From Cheiracanthium punctorium (taxonomy: Eukaryota; Arthropoda; Arachnida; Araneae; Cheiracanthiidae), in contig JAWZYV010016956.1 of assembly GCA_038373885.1 (NCBI GenBank), positions 558,001-622,000 of the forward strand: DNA of 64,000 nt, read 5' to 3'. Below are positions 39,751 to 51,179 of the stretch, in pieces (positions within the stretch are counted from its first letter, which is position 1; the number at the start of each line of letters is the position of its first letter). The translations under genes and the position numbers were made by a program. The notes under the pieces are model-generated. The model did no database searches. It was not told the DNA's origin and saw nothing but the letters and a program-made list of their open reading frames with translations.

Positions 39751-41336
39751 AAAGGAATTTTTTTTCAATAATTTTAAAGGCTCTTGAAAATTTTAATGTG
39801 AAAACAACTTTACATAGTTTGCCCATTTCTAAGACGCACGGAGGGTTAACTACCAGGATCAGTACTCAGTGTTATGAATTGGAACAGAAGTGTCCAAGGT
39901 AGCAAGAGTTGTTAAAGCAATATATCTAGAACTGCTCCTCCCCCCCCCCCCCCCCCACTCCAAAATAAATAAATATATATATATTTGTAATTTGCTTATA
40001 TATTGTAAATAAACTGTTTAATGTATGTCATCTTATCTAGAAATATGCAATGAAGCTCTGTTTAGGTTACTAAAGTATTTTTTGTTCTCAAGTCAATAGT
40101 TTTTTTTGTGTGTGTGTGTGTGGGGCTCTTCTTAGTGATATACATTTCTGAGACATTATTAGTTAGTTCACTTGATATACACATGGTGCTTGAGTGATTA
40201 CATTGAGAAAATAGTTACATACAGAGTGATTATCTCTACAAAAGGATTCGCATTGCTATAATTATTTAAGTTTCGCACTGTGTCTTTAGAGCGGTTTTAA
40301 AGTACTGTAATCTTAAAATTTGCTTTTAAATTATTTGACTTAGTTTTTAGATAAATAATAGCCCATATCTCCAAAAAGAAATAATTTTGCAGTTTTTGGT
40401 TTGTTTAAAATCACCATTATCTTGGTGCCAAACTTAGTCTATTAAGTACATCCTGACTAACTAGTTGATACTTTATACTTATAAAATACTACTAATATCT
40501 CATTGATTTTAGTCTTATTTTGTTGCATGTATTTTAAAACACACATATCATAAAGTCTGTCTAAAACCACAGTTAGGGATTATTTCTTTCAAATATGCAT
40601 CGTTAGTGTGAAAACCATGTAATGTTTTAGTCGTTTTTCATATTTATTTCAACAAAGGCATATCATGGAGAAATTTCCTTGGTGTTTTAAAACTCTTGTT
40701 TAATTCATGAAGTATGATATGTATCTTGTTTAATTCATGAAGTATGAAGTTTTCATGTTGGTGTAAAATATTTCATTAAAACAATGTAAAATATGTACTT
40801 ATGCAGTTTATTGAAAACATTAATTTCACAATAACTAATAATATAGTTTGTAAAAATTTTGCTGTAATGGATATCTTGAATGTGAAATGCTGACTATATT
40901 ATTTGGTTATTTAGAATTTCAATATTAACCATTAACAAAATGAAAGTAATTTTTATTTTATATAATGAAAACTCTCATACAATTGCACATTATTTCAGAC
41001 TGAAGTAAGTATTGGTTCTTCACTTTGCTTGGCAGTAAATACACTGAGATAAATGGAGTACTATTGTAATGTTTTGCTTTTGATGTGCGAAGCTGTTCAT
41101 ATTAAATCATTAAGTGACAATTGTACGTACAAATCTGTTTGGAAAGACTAATTTTATAGCGAAATGTAGTATAGTGTGAAATTGTATTTCTGTATAAACA
41201 CACATAAATTGTTTTCAAAACCTTTTTTATTTTGTTACTGTGATTTTTTTTTTTTTTTCCCTTTTGATGAAACTGATTGCTAAATTATCCAAATGAGTTT
41301 GATTTTGTGTGGCAGCATTCAAAAGTATGTTCATTC

Positions 41337-41342
41337 AATAAA
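41337..41342 (+). promoter_or_regulatory. Most distal AATAAA before the transposon zone
   Basis: AATAAA followed by TTTTATTTTAGTGTGATTTT. It lies about 145 bp before the next transposon terminus and is a candidate distal poly-A site. Confidence 0.35.
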
Positions 41343-41618
41343 ATAGTGATTTCTTTTATTTTAGTGTGATTTTTTTTCTTCGCGTACTAGTATTCCTTTA
41401 ATCCCTTCAGCAGGTTAAAAGTAATTGCCATTAAAAAAGATTGTTTTGACAAACAGACCAGTGATGCTGGGTGCCAAATATGGACCAGGGTTGCCAACTC
41501 TACTGGTTTTGGCAGGAGACTCTCGATTTTTCATTGATCTCCCGTTAACCTGATTTTGGATACATTTCTCCCAATTTTCGATAATTCGTTAATTTTCTCC
41601 TGGGTTTTATCATTCGTC

Positions 41619-43025
41619 CAGGGTTGCCAACCTAGGAGGAACAGTTTGAGGAGTACTTGTAGGGATTTGCAGGAACATTGTGCAATTTTGCGGAGCAATT
41701 CAATGATGCTGGCAGAATTCACAAAAAAACAACCACTTACATGCATCATGCTTTTATAATTTCAATTTAACCAAAACACACATCTATAAATGTTTTTTTT
41801 AAAAATAGCATTTATTAAAAACTAAAACACACTTTGAATATTATTAACAAGCTGATTTTCATCTACATATACGCACACGTATAACACAGAATCGCAACAA
41901 AAACACTCACTTTGAATGTTTTTAACGCCTTCCAGGTGTAACATTAACCCATGATTGTTAATAAAACTATAAAATTTGCAGATTCCAAACTAAAGTTTAC
42001 TGCAGATATTAAATAAACTGTCTAATAAAGCACAAAACACTAGTTTATTATTACATTACAAATGAGGAGTAACTTAACAAAAAATAAACATTATTTTACT
42101 GATTCATAAGTTGTGGCCTTTTTGCAACTGTTCATTTGTAAAGATAGCCTGATAGTTGCACACTATAGAAACATTTTTTGATGAGAATCTTTTCAAGAGT
42201 CAACTGCACTCTCCCCTCTTTGGTTGTCGCTGTAAAACTTTTAGCATTGCATATTGTTTTTGTTCTTGCAGAATTTCCCTGCAATCTTGGAGTCCAGAAA
42301 CATTTTACAAAACAAATGGCCTGCATGATCACAACAGCTAAAGGGCAGTTATGTTCAATTAAAAACTTTGTAAAGTACAGCTCAGCTTTTTTAACACTAA
42401 AACTTGTGTCAGGCTTCGGCATTAAATCATCTAAAGTCTGACTGCCTTGTTTTAATTTTGCATTCGGTACATGCTTTGCAATTTCCACGTGGTATTGGCA
42501 ATCTGTCTTTCCCCCACTGGAAATTGAAAAATCTGTGCTACATGCAGGGCAAAATGCATGATTTTCTGACTTTCGGGGATTTTACAACACATGCCATAAT
42601 TCATATTCTTGTGTCTAAAACACTGTGAATGTTTCTTTTCAAAAGCTACATTTTAACAAAGATAAGACAGTTGCCATAACAACAAACTAATTAAAGCCCA
42701 TAGACCATACCAAATACTATACCCAGTACACATGTATTAGACAGGAATTTCATGTTGACGTCACGAACGCTTCCCCCTCCTGTGTCCCCTTTCACTTGAA
42801 ATGCATATGCCTCACTAGAGGAGAAGGGGAAAAAAATTCCTCAGCGGAAGAGAAGCGAGCATGCATTGCGAGAAGAAAAATTTCGCACCTCATTGTACCG
42901 TACCGAACTTGAAAGCGTTTATGAATCAACCAGAAATGCAGAGCAAAACCCTTTCTTTCTGAAGTCGCAGAGTTTTACTGATATTGTGGCCTAACTCTGC
43001 AAAACGCAGTGCAGTGGCAACCCTG
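41619..43025 (-). mobile_element. hAT-like element, minus orientation
   Basis: CAGGGTTGCCAAC at the left and GTGGCAACCCTG at the right. Flanks TTCGTC and TTAGCC agree at 4 of 6 positions, a decayed duplication at best. Carries a minus-strand transposase remnant. Confidence 0.55.
42132..42488 (-). pseudogene. hAT transposase remnant, N-terminal region fused to C-terminal end
   Basis: On the minus strand reads KKAELYFTKFLIEHNCPLAV, matching the post-finger segment of the copies at 14.5 and 28.8 kb, and further on VQLTLEKILIKKCF, resembling the last helix of the dimerisation region. The catalytic core is missing. Not a functional gene. Confidence 0.6.
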
Positions 43026-43108
43026 TTAGCCACAAAAAATTCAATTTTCTGAATTTGAAATCAATAAACATATAATGTGAAAAGAAGTGCAGCCTCATGT
43101 TCTAAAGC

Positions 43109-46100
43109 AGCAGTGCGCAAACCGGGGTGAACTCCCGGAGGGGTCTCGAGAAAATATTTGGGGGTCGCCAGATTCAAAGAAATTCAAATTTATGTAAAAT
43201 CTAGAATTATTCATTTCAAAGAACGGGAATAATACAAGAGAAAAACTGACAATTATTTTACGAGCGCGATATTCGCGTTCGCTATCACGGTGCTTCAAAC
43301 CCCGTTATCATGCATAGTGATCTGCGGTATCTGCTGCTTACTTCCACCTATCATGGAGAATGACAGTTCTACAAGTGACGCAGCCAACACCAACCAACCA
43401 GCCATCCAAATACTGCGACGCTTATATTTACAGCTCGTTTGGAGGTTAAAAATCTGGGCCATTTGGATCTCTGGAATCCATTCTAACGATTTTTAAAAAT
43501 TAATATATGATTTTAATCTGTACTAAATTCGATGACTACCGTTGCCCGATTATTTGGGAAAACTAGTTACTTGCCTCTTTAAACTGGATTGAAAAATAAC
43601 TCCCGCGTATAAATACATAAATCATCTTCCTTGACGTGGTAACAAGGAATGGAGTATGAATACAGTGCTGTTGGCAGACGCGAAAGTGAGAGAATAGGAT
43701 GGCCTAAGAAAATATTTTTAAGGATAAGTATGTTCTTATTTCTTTTTGTTCAATTAATTTTCATCGCAGTATTCCAAATTGTTATAAATATGCTCTGGGC
43801 AAAATTGATGCAAACAATTGACCTAAAAAATCTAAAGGGAAATGACTCTGGGCTCAATCTCAATCCATGATTTCATACACACTTAATAATTCAGTTATCC
43901 TTCCTTTTGAATATGTTATCCCTTATGTTTTAATTAGTCACTAATAATATTTCTTTTTGCTTTTGGCTCTCAGCTATCTGAGATGTCGCTTAGGTCTGTG
44001 TTAACATCTGTACAACTTAACTTATAACGTAAACCATTTGTGCCTAGATAGCTAGTACGTTCTGCATATGGTTTGTGTCCAGACGTCTTGAGTTCGATTC
44101 TAACCGTCGTTCTTTTGCGAGATGAGATTTGTTTTACTGTCGTTTTTGTTTTATTTCATTTTAAAAAATAACAGATTATTGTATACTTTACTTATTTTTT
44201 GGTAATTTATCTTGCTATAATTAATAATTAAAAATAGTTAAGACTTTGAATTAAAAAATAATTTAAGTATTTTTTGATAGCTATTTCTAATTCAGATTGT
44301 CTTTATTTTTCTAATATCATTAACTATTTGTAAAATTCAATATGTAATATTTCAATGAATTTTTTTTCTCATCAGAAAGCTCACATTATTAAATAATTAT
44401 TATTATTTACAAAGGAAAATAAATAGTAGTTTTTACATACTAACTAGTTTTAATAATAATTCTTTTACTTTTCATGTATAAATAAAATTTATTGTAATTA
44501 TAGAATTTTAATTTTAAGACCAATATTTTTTCGAAATCTTAGGTTTTCTCACTTTTATTTTGCATTCCTTTAAATACCAGTTCATTCATTAACTGATTTT
44601 TATGATGTTAACATTTTTGTGATGGTTTATAAGTTTGGTGCACTATTTTAAAAAGGTGTTATTTCAATCGATGACGTCGCGACACTCTTTTAAAAACACC
44701 CTGTGAGAGCAAATCCCAGAAAGAATTTCAAAGTAACTTCGTTGTCAATTACTAGGGGCCAAGGCCCCCAGACTCGCTACGCTCGCTTTTCATATGAGGC
44801 ATTCGGCCCCTAATCACACTTATTCGTAAAAAAGACATAATTTCAACAGACAAAACCCGAAGATTGGATCAGATAGAATCACTGAGCTACGCATTGCTTG
44901 GTTCTTGCATGTTCATTGGTACATAAAACTTTAAACTTCACACTACAGTAGACCCCCCTTCTCCTCATAACATGGAAGATATTTTGTTATGGGAATCCGT
45001 GTTGTACGGGTCCTGAGCTATACTACACCTGGAGTGCAGACTCCGCTTATAATCGCTGGAAAAATTATTTGCACACTCCAGAAACTCGATGATTTTCAAT
45101 GTTGCCATTCAAAAGTTATATTAATTAGGAGCTAAAGCATAATAAAATCAGAACATCTGTTTCAGCTGTATTTTTAATAATGTAAAACCTATTGGACACC
45201 CTTCGAATTTGCCACCCATTGCGATTTTTCATTATTTGGCGACTTGCGTACATGTAAAGTTAATAAAAGCTACGGAACAGATAGGATAGCTTGCCACCAA
45301 TGGCGACTTTTCATTATTTGGTGATTTACACATGCTTACAACCTATAATTACTGTTCATTTAAGGTTACCGGAAAACCGTTATCCATATTTTCATTTACA
45401 TAATTGTTTGCAGATTGGCGTACTTAACACCACGAATTATACCATCTCGTCGCGCTAGCAAGTATCCAAAGTGTACTATAACTGCTATAATGGCATAGTT
45501 AACGCCGCCAAATATTTCTACTGTTAGCAAATAATCCAGCTGGACAAGAACTGGCTTTAAAATAATCTGCATTTTAATTATTTTTCATTTTCAAGATAGT
45601 TATTCTGTTTTGGAAAAACGAATAATCGCTAATTCTAAACTCCTGTTGTCTAAGCAAACTTACTATTGTAAAATTGTCAACTTTGTGTAACACATTTTGA
45701 GTTACTTATTTCATATAGTTTTTATTTTGGCATAAAATGGGCGTAATTCTAACTCATGTTTGTAAATTTCACGCGATTCTAGATACTTGGAAACGCTTTG
45801 TTGCAAAGGAATGAATGATTTTATGCCAAATCTGGCAAACATTCGGTTTATTTTTTCATTTATTTAATATCTTCTAAAATAATTCGATTTTTGAAATTTA
45901 AATCAGCTTAGCTGGTTCCTCGGAATTTTTCGAATCTGTGGGCACCTTAGTCGAAACTCAAATCCTCACGGTTTAGGAGGAGATATGCTGACAAGCTTTT
46001 GACAGCGGCCTTTACTTTTTTTTAGAATAGAGAGAAACAAAATGTCTAGTCTATCCAGGGGTCGCGACAAAATTTTTACATAAAATAAGGTGTCACAAAG

Positions 46101-46122
46101 GAAAATAGTTTGCGCACCACTG
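43109..46122. mobile_element. 3-kb non-autonomous hAT with perfect 8-bp TSD
   Basis: CAGCAGTGCGCAAAC at the left and GTTTGCGCACCACTG at the right, flanked by TTCTAAAG at 43101-43108 and 46123-46130. GGGGTCGC words lie near both ends. The interior is AT-rich with no recognised transposase and has a GC block at 44754-44815 (GGGGCCAAGGCCCC). Confidence 0.85.
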
Positions 46123-46862
46123 TTCTAAAGCATTCCAAATCTGTATTATTCCATCGCTCTTAAAAATGTTTATTTTTTGTTTAATAATTCAATTCCTTAA
46201 GAGTAAAAATTGACCACTATTTTGAATTTTCGAAATATTATTCAAATTATTGAATTTTTTTTATAAACTGCTAACTGACTAATAGAAGACATGGCCCAAA
46301 GTTACTTTTTTTTTTTTTTGCCCCAAATTGCATCCTACATGCTTTTTTTTTTTTTCTCCAAAAATTGCATCATACATGCTTTTTTTTCTCTAAGTAAAGA
46401 TTTTGCATTTTAATTAATTTAGAGGAGACTCTTCTGCCACAGCATGATTAAAGAATGATTGATAGCAACTCCAAGGCTCAAGTGCATTGCCAGGATGCCT
46501 ATTAGGTTGAAGTCCCTGAAAATTCATAAAATGGGGGGTGGGGAGGTCAATAAAATAATATAATACAAGTGTTCGGTCAGTGAAAAGCTGAAACTTCTTT
46601 TGACAGCTTTTAAAATATTTCAACTTTTGCTGCCAATAATTAGTGATAGTCACAAGTGTAAGCTAAATTTTACTATTCATGACAATTATTTATTATTAAA
46701 CTTTTATATGGGAAATTGACAAGAAATTTTGCTTGTGCTCTAACACTTTTTGGTCTGGCTGCCACAGTGTTATTTCAGTGACAATTCTATATTTTAAAGA
46801 GATTTCCAACTTTATTTTTTGGCCTTTAGGGGGAGGTTTTATTGTAATGCATTTTCAAAACT

Positions 46863-47804
46863 GACAAGGGGAAGCTCAGTCGATGGGATCACCGATTTTG
46901 ATGACATGTTTGGGTTATAGTGGACTCGTAGTAAAGTAAAATACCAAAGAATTAGTTGCCAACTCTCCCTTATTTTCAAGAGAATTCCATTTAAACATTT
47001 GCATTGTTATATACCAATTATTATTTGGAAAATCACTTGTGTTCTCTGTGGCGCTGTGGTTCCACATTAGGCAAGAGATCAAGGTGTCTCAGTTTCAGCC
47101 ACTCTGTTTTTTCATTCTTTCTCCCTCAAAAATTCATAAAACAGTTTAAAATGATTATGCAAAAAATATATTGACTTATTTTTTAAAACTGGAGTTAAGT
47201 TCTTTGTATATATATTTGATTATTTATACTAATACTTTGGGCTAGGGAAGAACGATAAAAATGGATTTGCTTCTTTCTTAATTTTGAATGATGCAATTAT
47301 TGTTTAAAGTTTCCCATTTAGTTAAAACTTGTTACACACATGTAATTACAATTGGAGATTCAATATTCAGTGTAAACGATAAGTTAAACATTTTTATATC
47401 TTTAAAACATTTATGATTTGATGCAAAATGCATATAATTTTACATTTGTCAAACTTCGCAAGTAGTAGATAACGAAAAATAATAATCATAATAATGAAAT
47501 ACCAGGAGCTTTTGGCTTCCGCGTGAAAAAAACTAAGAGAATTTTTATAAAAGAATGTTTTAATGTGAATGTAACATGTTCGAAGTCCGGGAAACTTTCA
47601 ACAAGTAACCACAATGCTTAATTCTTTGACAGAATTTTGAAACCATATGTAGGGAACGAGGTATTTAGGAAAGGTCAAACGAATCCAGAAATTTATGACA
47701 AAATATTTTTATGAAGATGAAAGTAATTCACCTTGTCCCCTAAAAGTAATCCCACTTAAATGCACATCACTTTGTCAACCATGTGATGATTAATTTTACT
47801 AGCC

Positions 47805-47835
<31 letters not shown>

Positions 47836-48596
47836 ACAAAATTCTTCATACTTTATGCAAAATAAACGGGAATAATTAGTAACCTGAGAAGATGCAATAA
47901 AAATTCATTGTCATGTATTTTCTGTTTTCACCACATTCACACATTATTTTCTGAAATCTTAAAACATGCATGGTTTGCAGCAAAATTATCTGATGAAAGG
48001 CAGATATTTCAAAATGAAAATGAAATCCCCCCCACCCCACACAAACAGAAATGAAAAGACGATGTGAATGCAAAAGTTTTTCTTTTATATGTTGTATCAG
48101 ATGTCCAAACAATTTGCTTCGCAAGGTTTTAGGACAAATACCACCCTTACTCAATTACATGTCTGTAAAAGTACCGAATAATTTTTCGAAATGTGATTGA
48201 AAAATATTTCTCATTTCAGTTGCAGTTGTTCAATTTTATTTCATAGAATAGTATTTATTCAATAAAAGATGTCAATTTTCTAATGCGTGCCATTTTAAAC
48301 TGTTATATGAATTCTTAAGGAAGGAAAAAAAAAAAAAAAAACTGCGGATTCGCACACAAGTCAGATACAAACCTGAGACCTCGATCTCTGGCTGAATGTG
48401 GAACCACGGAAAACGCAGGCGATATTCCAAATAATTTGTATTAACAGTGCATCAAATGTTTAAATGGGGTTTTCTCAAAAATAAGGGAGAGTTGGCGGCT
48501 AATTCTTTGGCATTTTACTTTACTATGGGTTCCCTATAACCCTTGAATATTTCATCAAAATTGGTGATCCCAACATCTGAGCCTCCCATTGTGAAT
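46863..48596. mobile_element. Foldback element with about 240-bp inverted arms
   Basis: The left arm (about 46863-47110) and right arm (about 48350-48596) are inverted copies at moderate identity: GGGATCACCGATTTTGATGA against GGGATCACCAATTTTGATGA, and GTTGCCAACTCTCCCTTATT against GCCGCCAACTCTCCCTTATT. The centre is AT-rich with a run of about 30 A (47804-47832). No transposase and no clean target duplication were seen. Confidence 0.7.
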
Positions 48597-48621
48597 GTAA
48601 CTGACCAAACCTGAATTGCTT

Positions 48622-48918
48622 GACTTATGACTTATGGAGGGGAGGCCCACAAAGGGGCCAGGCACCGCGACCATGGGTCTATTGTACCAACCCCCAAGTC
48701 CCGAAAAAATGGAAAGTCCTGAAGGGCCCTATGAAAAGAGCCCAGTAGCAGATGCGAACATCAGCATAGACCTAACAGACATTTTGTGAAGCTCCCAGGG
48801 CTCAATGACATGGTGCCCAAGATGCTCAAACCTGTAAGCCGAAAAGTACTCACATTCACAGAGGATGTGCAGTGCAGTTTCCTCTTTAAGAAGACAACCC
48901 CGACAAGTGGGATCATCG
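48622..48918 (-). mobile_element. LINE fragment, 3' part (split by the LTR element)
   Basis: On the minus strand a frame ending at TAG (48729-48731) has CRGCLLKEETALHILCEC, the C-terminal zinc-knuckle-like segment of non-LTR retrotransposon ORF2 proteins. The 3' end has two copies of the 7-bp unit GACTTAT (+ strand). A 14-bp duplication AACCTGAATTGCTT flanks it at 48608-48621; its partner is at 58657-58670. Confidence 0.75.
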
Positions 48919-49950
48919 ACTATAGCGTAAACTCGGGCGTTGCAAGAGCGACCAAGGAGACGCTATAATTGACCTATGATCAGGCTAGCCGCAGCACATG
49001 GCGTTGTGAAAAAGTCATACGAGAAATACAACATTCGGTGACCACAAAAGATATGAAAAGAAGGAAACCAAAGACTTACCCCAGCAGTAGTTCAGGGCTT
49101 GAAGATCTTCCGTGAGAGAAAAGGGAACCACACATAAAAGACAAACACTTTAACTAGACTTACTAACAGGAGAACTTTATTCACTGGCAGGATGTACGGT
49201 ACATTAACATTAGTGCGAAAGAACATTTAATGGGGTTTTATTCAAGAAGGAGATAGATTATACATGAAGTATTTCAAAAAGGTAAAATGGCACACACGCC
49301 ATGTAATACGGTCAAATACTACAGAAAAAGGGGAGCTTGCAGCATTTTTTTTATATTTTTGAAAATTTAAACCGAAGTAATTTAATAAGGAGGGGGTGTC
49401 TTATTTGCCTAACGGAGACTTATCGGTCCTAAAACATTTACTACGGTACTGTTCCTGCCGCCTCCAACAAAAAGGCCACGTTGTTCGTGTTGGCGAGCGC
49501 TTCCTTAGCGCGTCGTACTTACGGGGTGAAAAAAAGGTGAAGTGAAGTCTTGCTCTTTCCAGCCGGCTCGCCATCGCCAATTTTCTCGGCAACCCCGGCC
49601 ACACGTCACAGGCCGGGAGGAGAAAGCGCCGCGATTGGTTCAAAGGTAAGCGCGGGCAGAAAACCCCTGACGTCATCCCGGGGAATGATGAAATATTTTG
49701 CCGCGGAGGTGATGGCCGGATTGCCAGTGGCGCTTATGATCCTCATTATGAAGAGTTGGCGAGATGCTCGAAAATCGCACTGACTGTTGAAGAAGGAACA
49801 CGTGGTGCAAGCGTGGCACAAAAAAACTGGCTGGTCGGGGAAAACATTTTAAAAAGGAAAAGGGGGGAAGAACCAGGAGTACACACATTGTAAAATTAAT
49901 ACTTATGAAAGAAAATGCAAAACAGGAATACATGTGATATTTCCATCACA
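48919..49950 (-). repeat. 3' LTR of the Gypsy element
   Basis: Direct copy of 57549-58580. I count about four base differences by eye. On the minus strand AATAAA (49176-49181) lies near the end, a likely poly-A signal. Short open frames inside are shared by both LTRs and are not genes. Confidence 0.93.
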
Positions 49951-49965
49951 TGTTCCTCCCCTCAC
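49936..49965 (-). other. Polypurine tract and LTR boundary
   Basis: On the minus strand GTGAGGGGAGGAACA ends directly before the LTR start TGTGATGG. This is the expected plus-strand primer position for reverse transcription. Confidence 0.7.
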
Positions 49966-51179
49966 ATCGAGAGAAAAAAAATGCTAAAGCCAAGGAAAAA
50001 AAATTTTTTTTTTTGTGTTGCAAGATCCCCTTTTGTACAAAAAGTGACATGCACAATATAAAATGACTACAAGAGGTATAAATAGGAAATCAGGACATAC
50101 TGTCCTTACACCAAATCTGGGATGGTACCATATCATTCCATGTATCACAGTAGTAAAATACTCAAGAAAAGGTGATGCAGTTATGTTATTCGCTACATCT
50201 GATCTCACATTATTAGGCATGTCATAAATAAAGCAAGAGAAAAAAAAAACTTTGAAGCATCAAGAAAAAATTTAAACTAATTAGCAAGAATGTTCAATCA
50301 ATTGTCATGAGATACAGTAAGAGAAAAAAAAAAACGTTTGGCCAAAGAAACACGAAAAAAAAATTGGGCTAGCAAAGGATCCCTTGTTTATACCCTAGCA
50401 CCTCATAATATATACATGTACATAATATATTTGTAAGTAGGAACCTGAAAGAAAATATTACACTAAACAAGAACTCAATAAAATATTGCTGTAGCTTATG
50501 GCTGGTGAAGAAAAAAAAATTGTAAGTCAGGTACTATTGTAATGATATAAAGTGAGACATTCAGGCTGCAGCAGGTGCATGTGTTGACACTACACAAAAA
50601 GAAAGAAGTTGAATAAAAGGGTCAAAGGGAGTGGCACACTATCTAATGAGAAGGTTGATCAGTTCCTTCTCATACACTAGAATCATGTGACCAGAAAGTT
50701 TAAGATAGTCTTTAAGAGGAAAGGGAGTCATCAAAGGTATTGTGAGAGATGAAAACCATGCACATGAATACTCACATTATGTAGTAAATTTAACAAGTTA
50801 CATATATGAATTAAGAAAACCACTTCCATAATGTTATTACACGAAACACATTTAGAACACTGGAAAAGTTATATTGCAGATATACAATGAGAGTGAAATT
50901 ATGAGTGGAATGAAAAAAAATTTGCAAATAACACTTCAATGCAAAAAACTTGGCTATATGAGACATTAAATACAATTGGGGGGAGCAAAAAATATACACT
51001 AGTGACACTTATATGCTAAACAAGGTTGGCTACATGGAAGAAAAAAAATACAATGTCTTCTTCGTGACAGCAAGTGTGGGTGCAAAAAGGATTGTTCATG
51101 GAGAAAATAGCATTACATTTCAGATGTCATACATTCTCTGGCGAAATTCTTACAAGAGGAAGAAAAAGGAAAAAAAAAA
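49951..51179 (-). other. Non-coding 3' region of the Gypsy element
   Basis: About 1.2 kb between the end of the integrase frame and the polypurine tract. A-rich on the + strand, with no convincing envelope-like frame, signal peptide or membrane segment in the minus frames. Confidence 0.5.

Larger units (their letters stand above)
35787..41345 (+). other. G3BP: Probable long G3BP 3' UTR and downstream DNA
   Basis: About 5.6 kb with no recognisable transposon, in contrast to the introns and the DNA after 41486. AATAAA occurs at 36128, 36499, 36651, 37209, 37319, 38196, 39066 and 41337, so several poly-A sites are possible. Contains a TA microsatellite, poly-T and poly-C runs and no convincing coding frame. 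The real transcript end cannot be fixed from sequence. Confidence 0.55.
41486..46300. mobile_element. Outer hAT-like element split by two nested hATs
   Basis: CAGGGTTGCCAACTCTACTGG at 41486 and TCTCCCAATTTT words are typical of the left end of the 6-bp TSD family. DNA at 43026-43100 and 46131-46290 resembles the interior of the 26014 MITE (CCATCGCTCTT, AAGAGTAAAAATTGACC-type words). So one host element seems to be broken by the insertions at 41619-43025 and 43109-46122. The right terminus was not found; the end is approximate. Confidence 0.45.

Noticed and set aside
39718..39754. Poly-C/poly-A and other homopolymer runs
   Set aside because: Low-complexity DNA, possibly with assembly length errors; no functional claim.
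44946..45060. CAGTAGACCCCCC-type word resembling a pogo/Tigger terminus
   Set aside because: No inverted partner or TA pair was found nearby.
49401..49933. Overlapping open frames of 71-91 codons, repeated exactly at 58031-58563
   Set aside because: They lie in the two LTRs and are duplicated with them; no protein motif is visible and they overlap each other on both strands.
49951..51179. Possible envelope gene of the Gypsy element
   Set aside because: No frame with signal peptide, cleavage site or membrane anchor; treated as non-coding 3' region.
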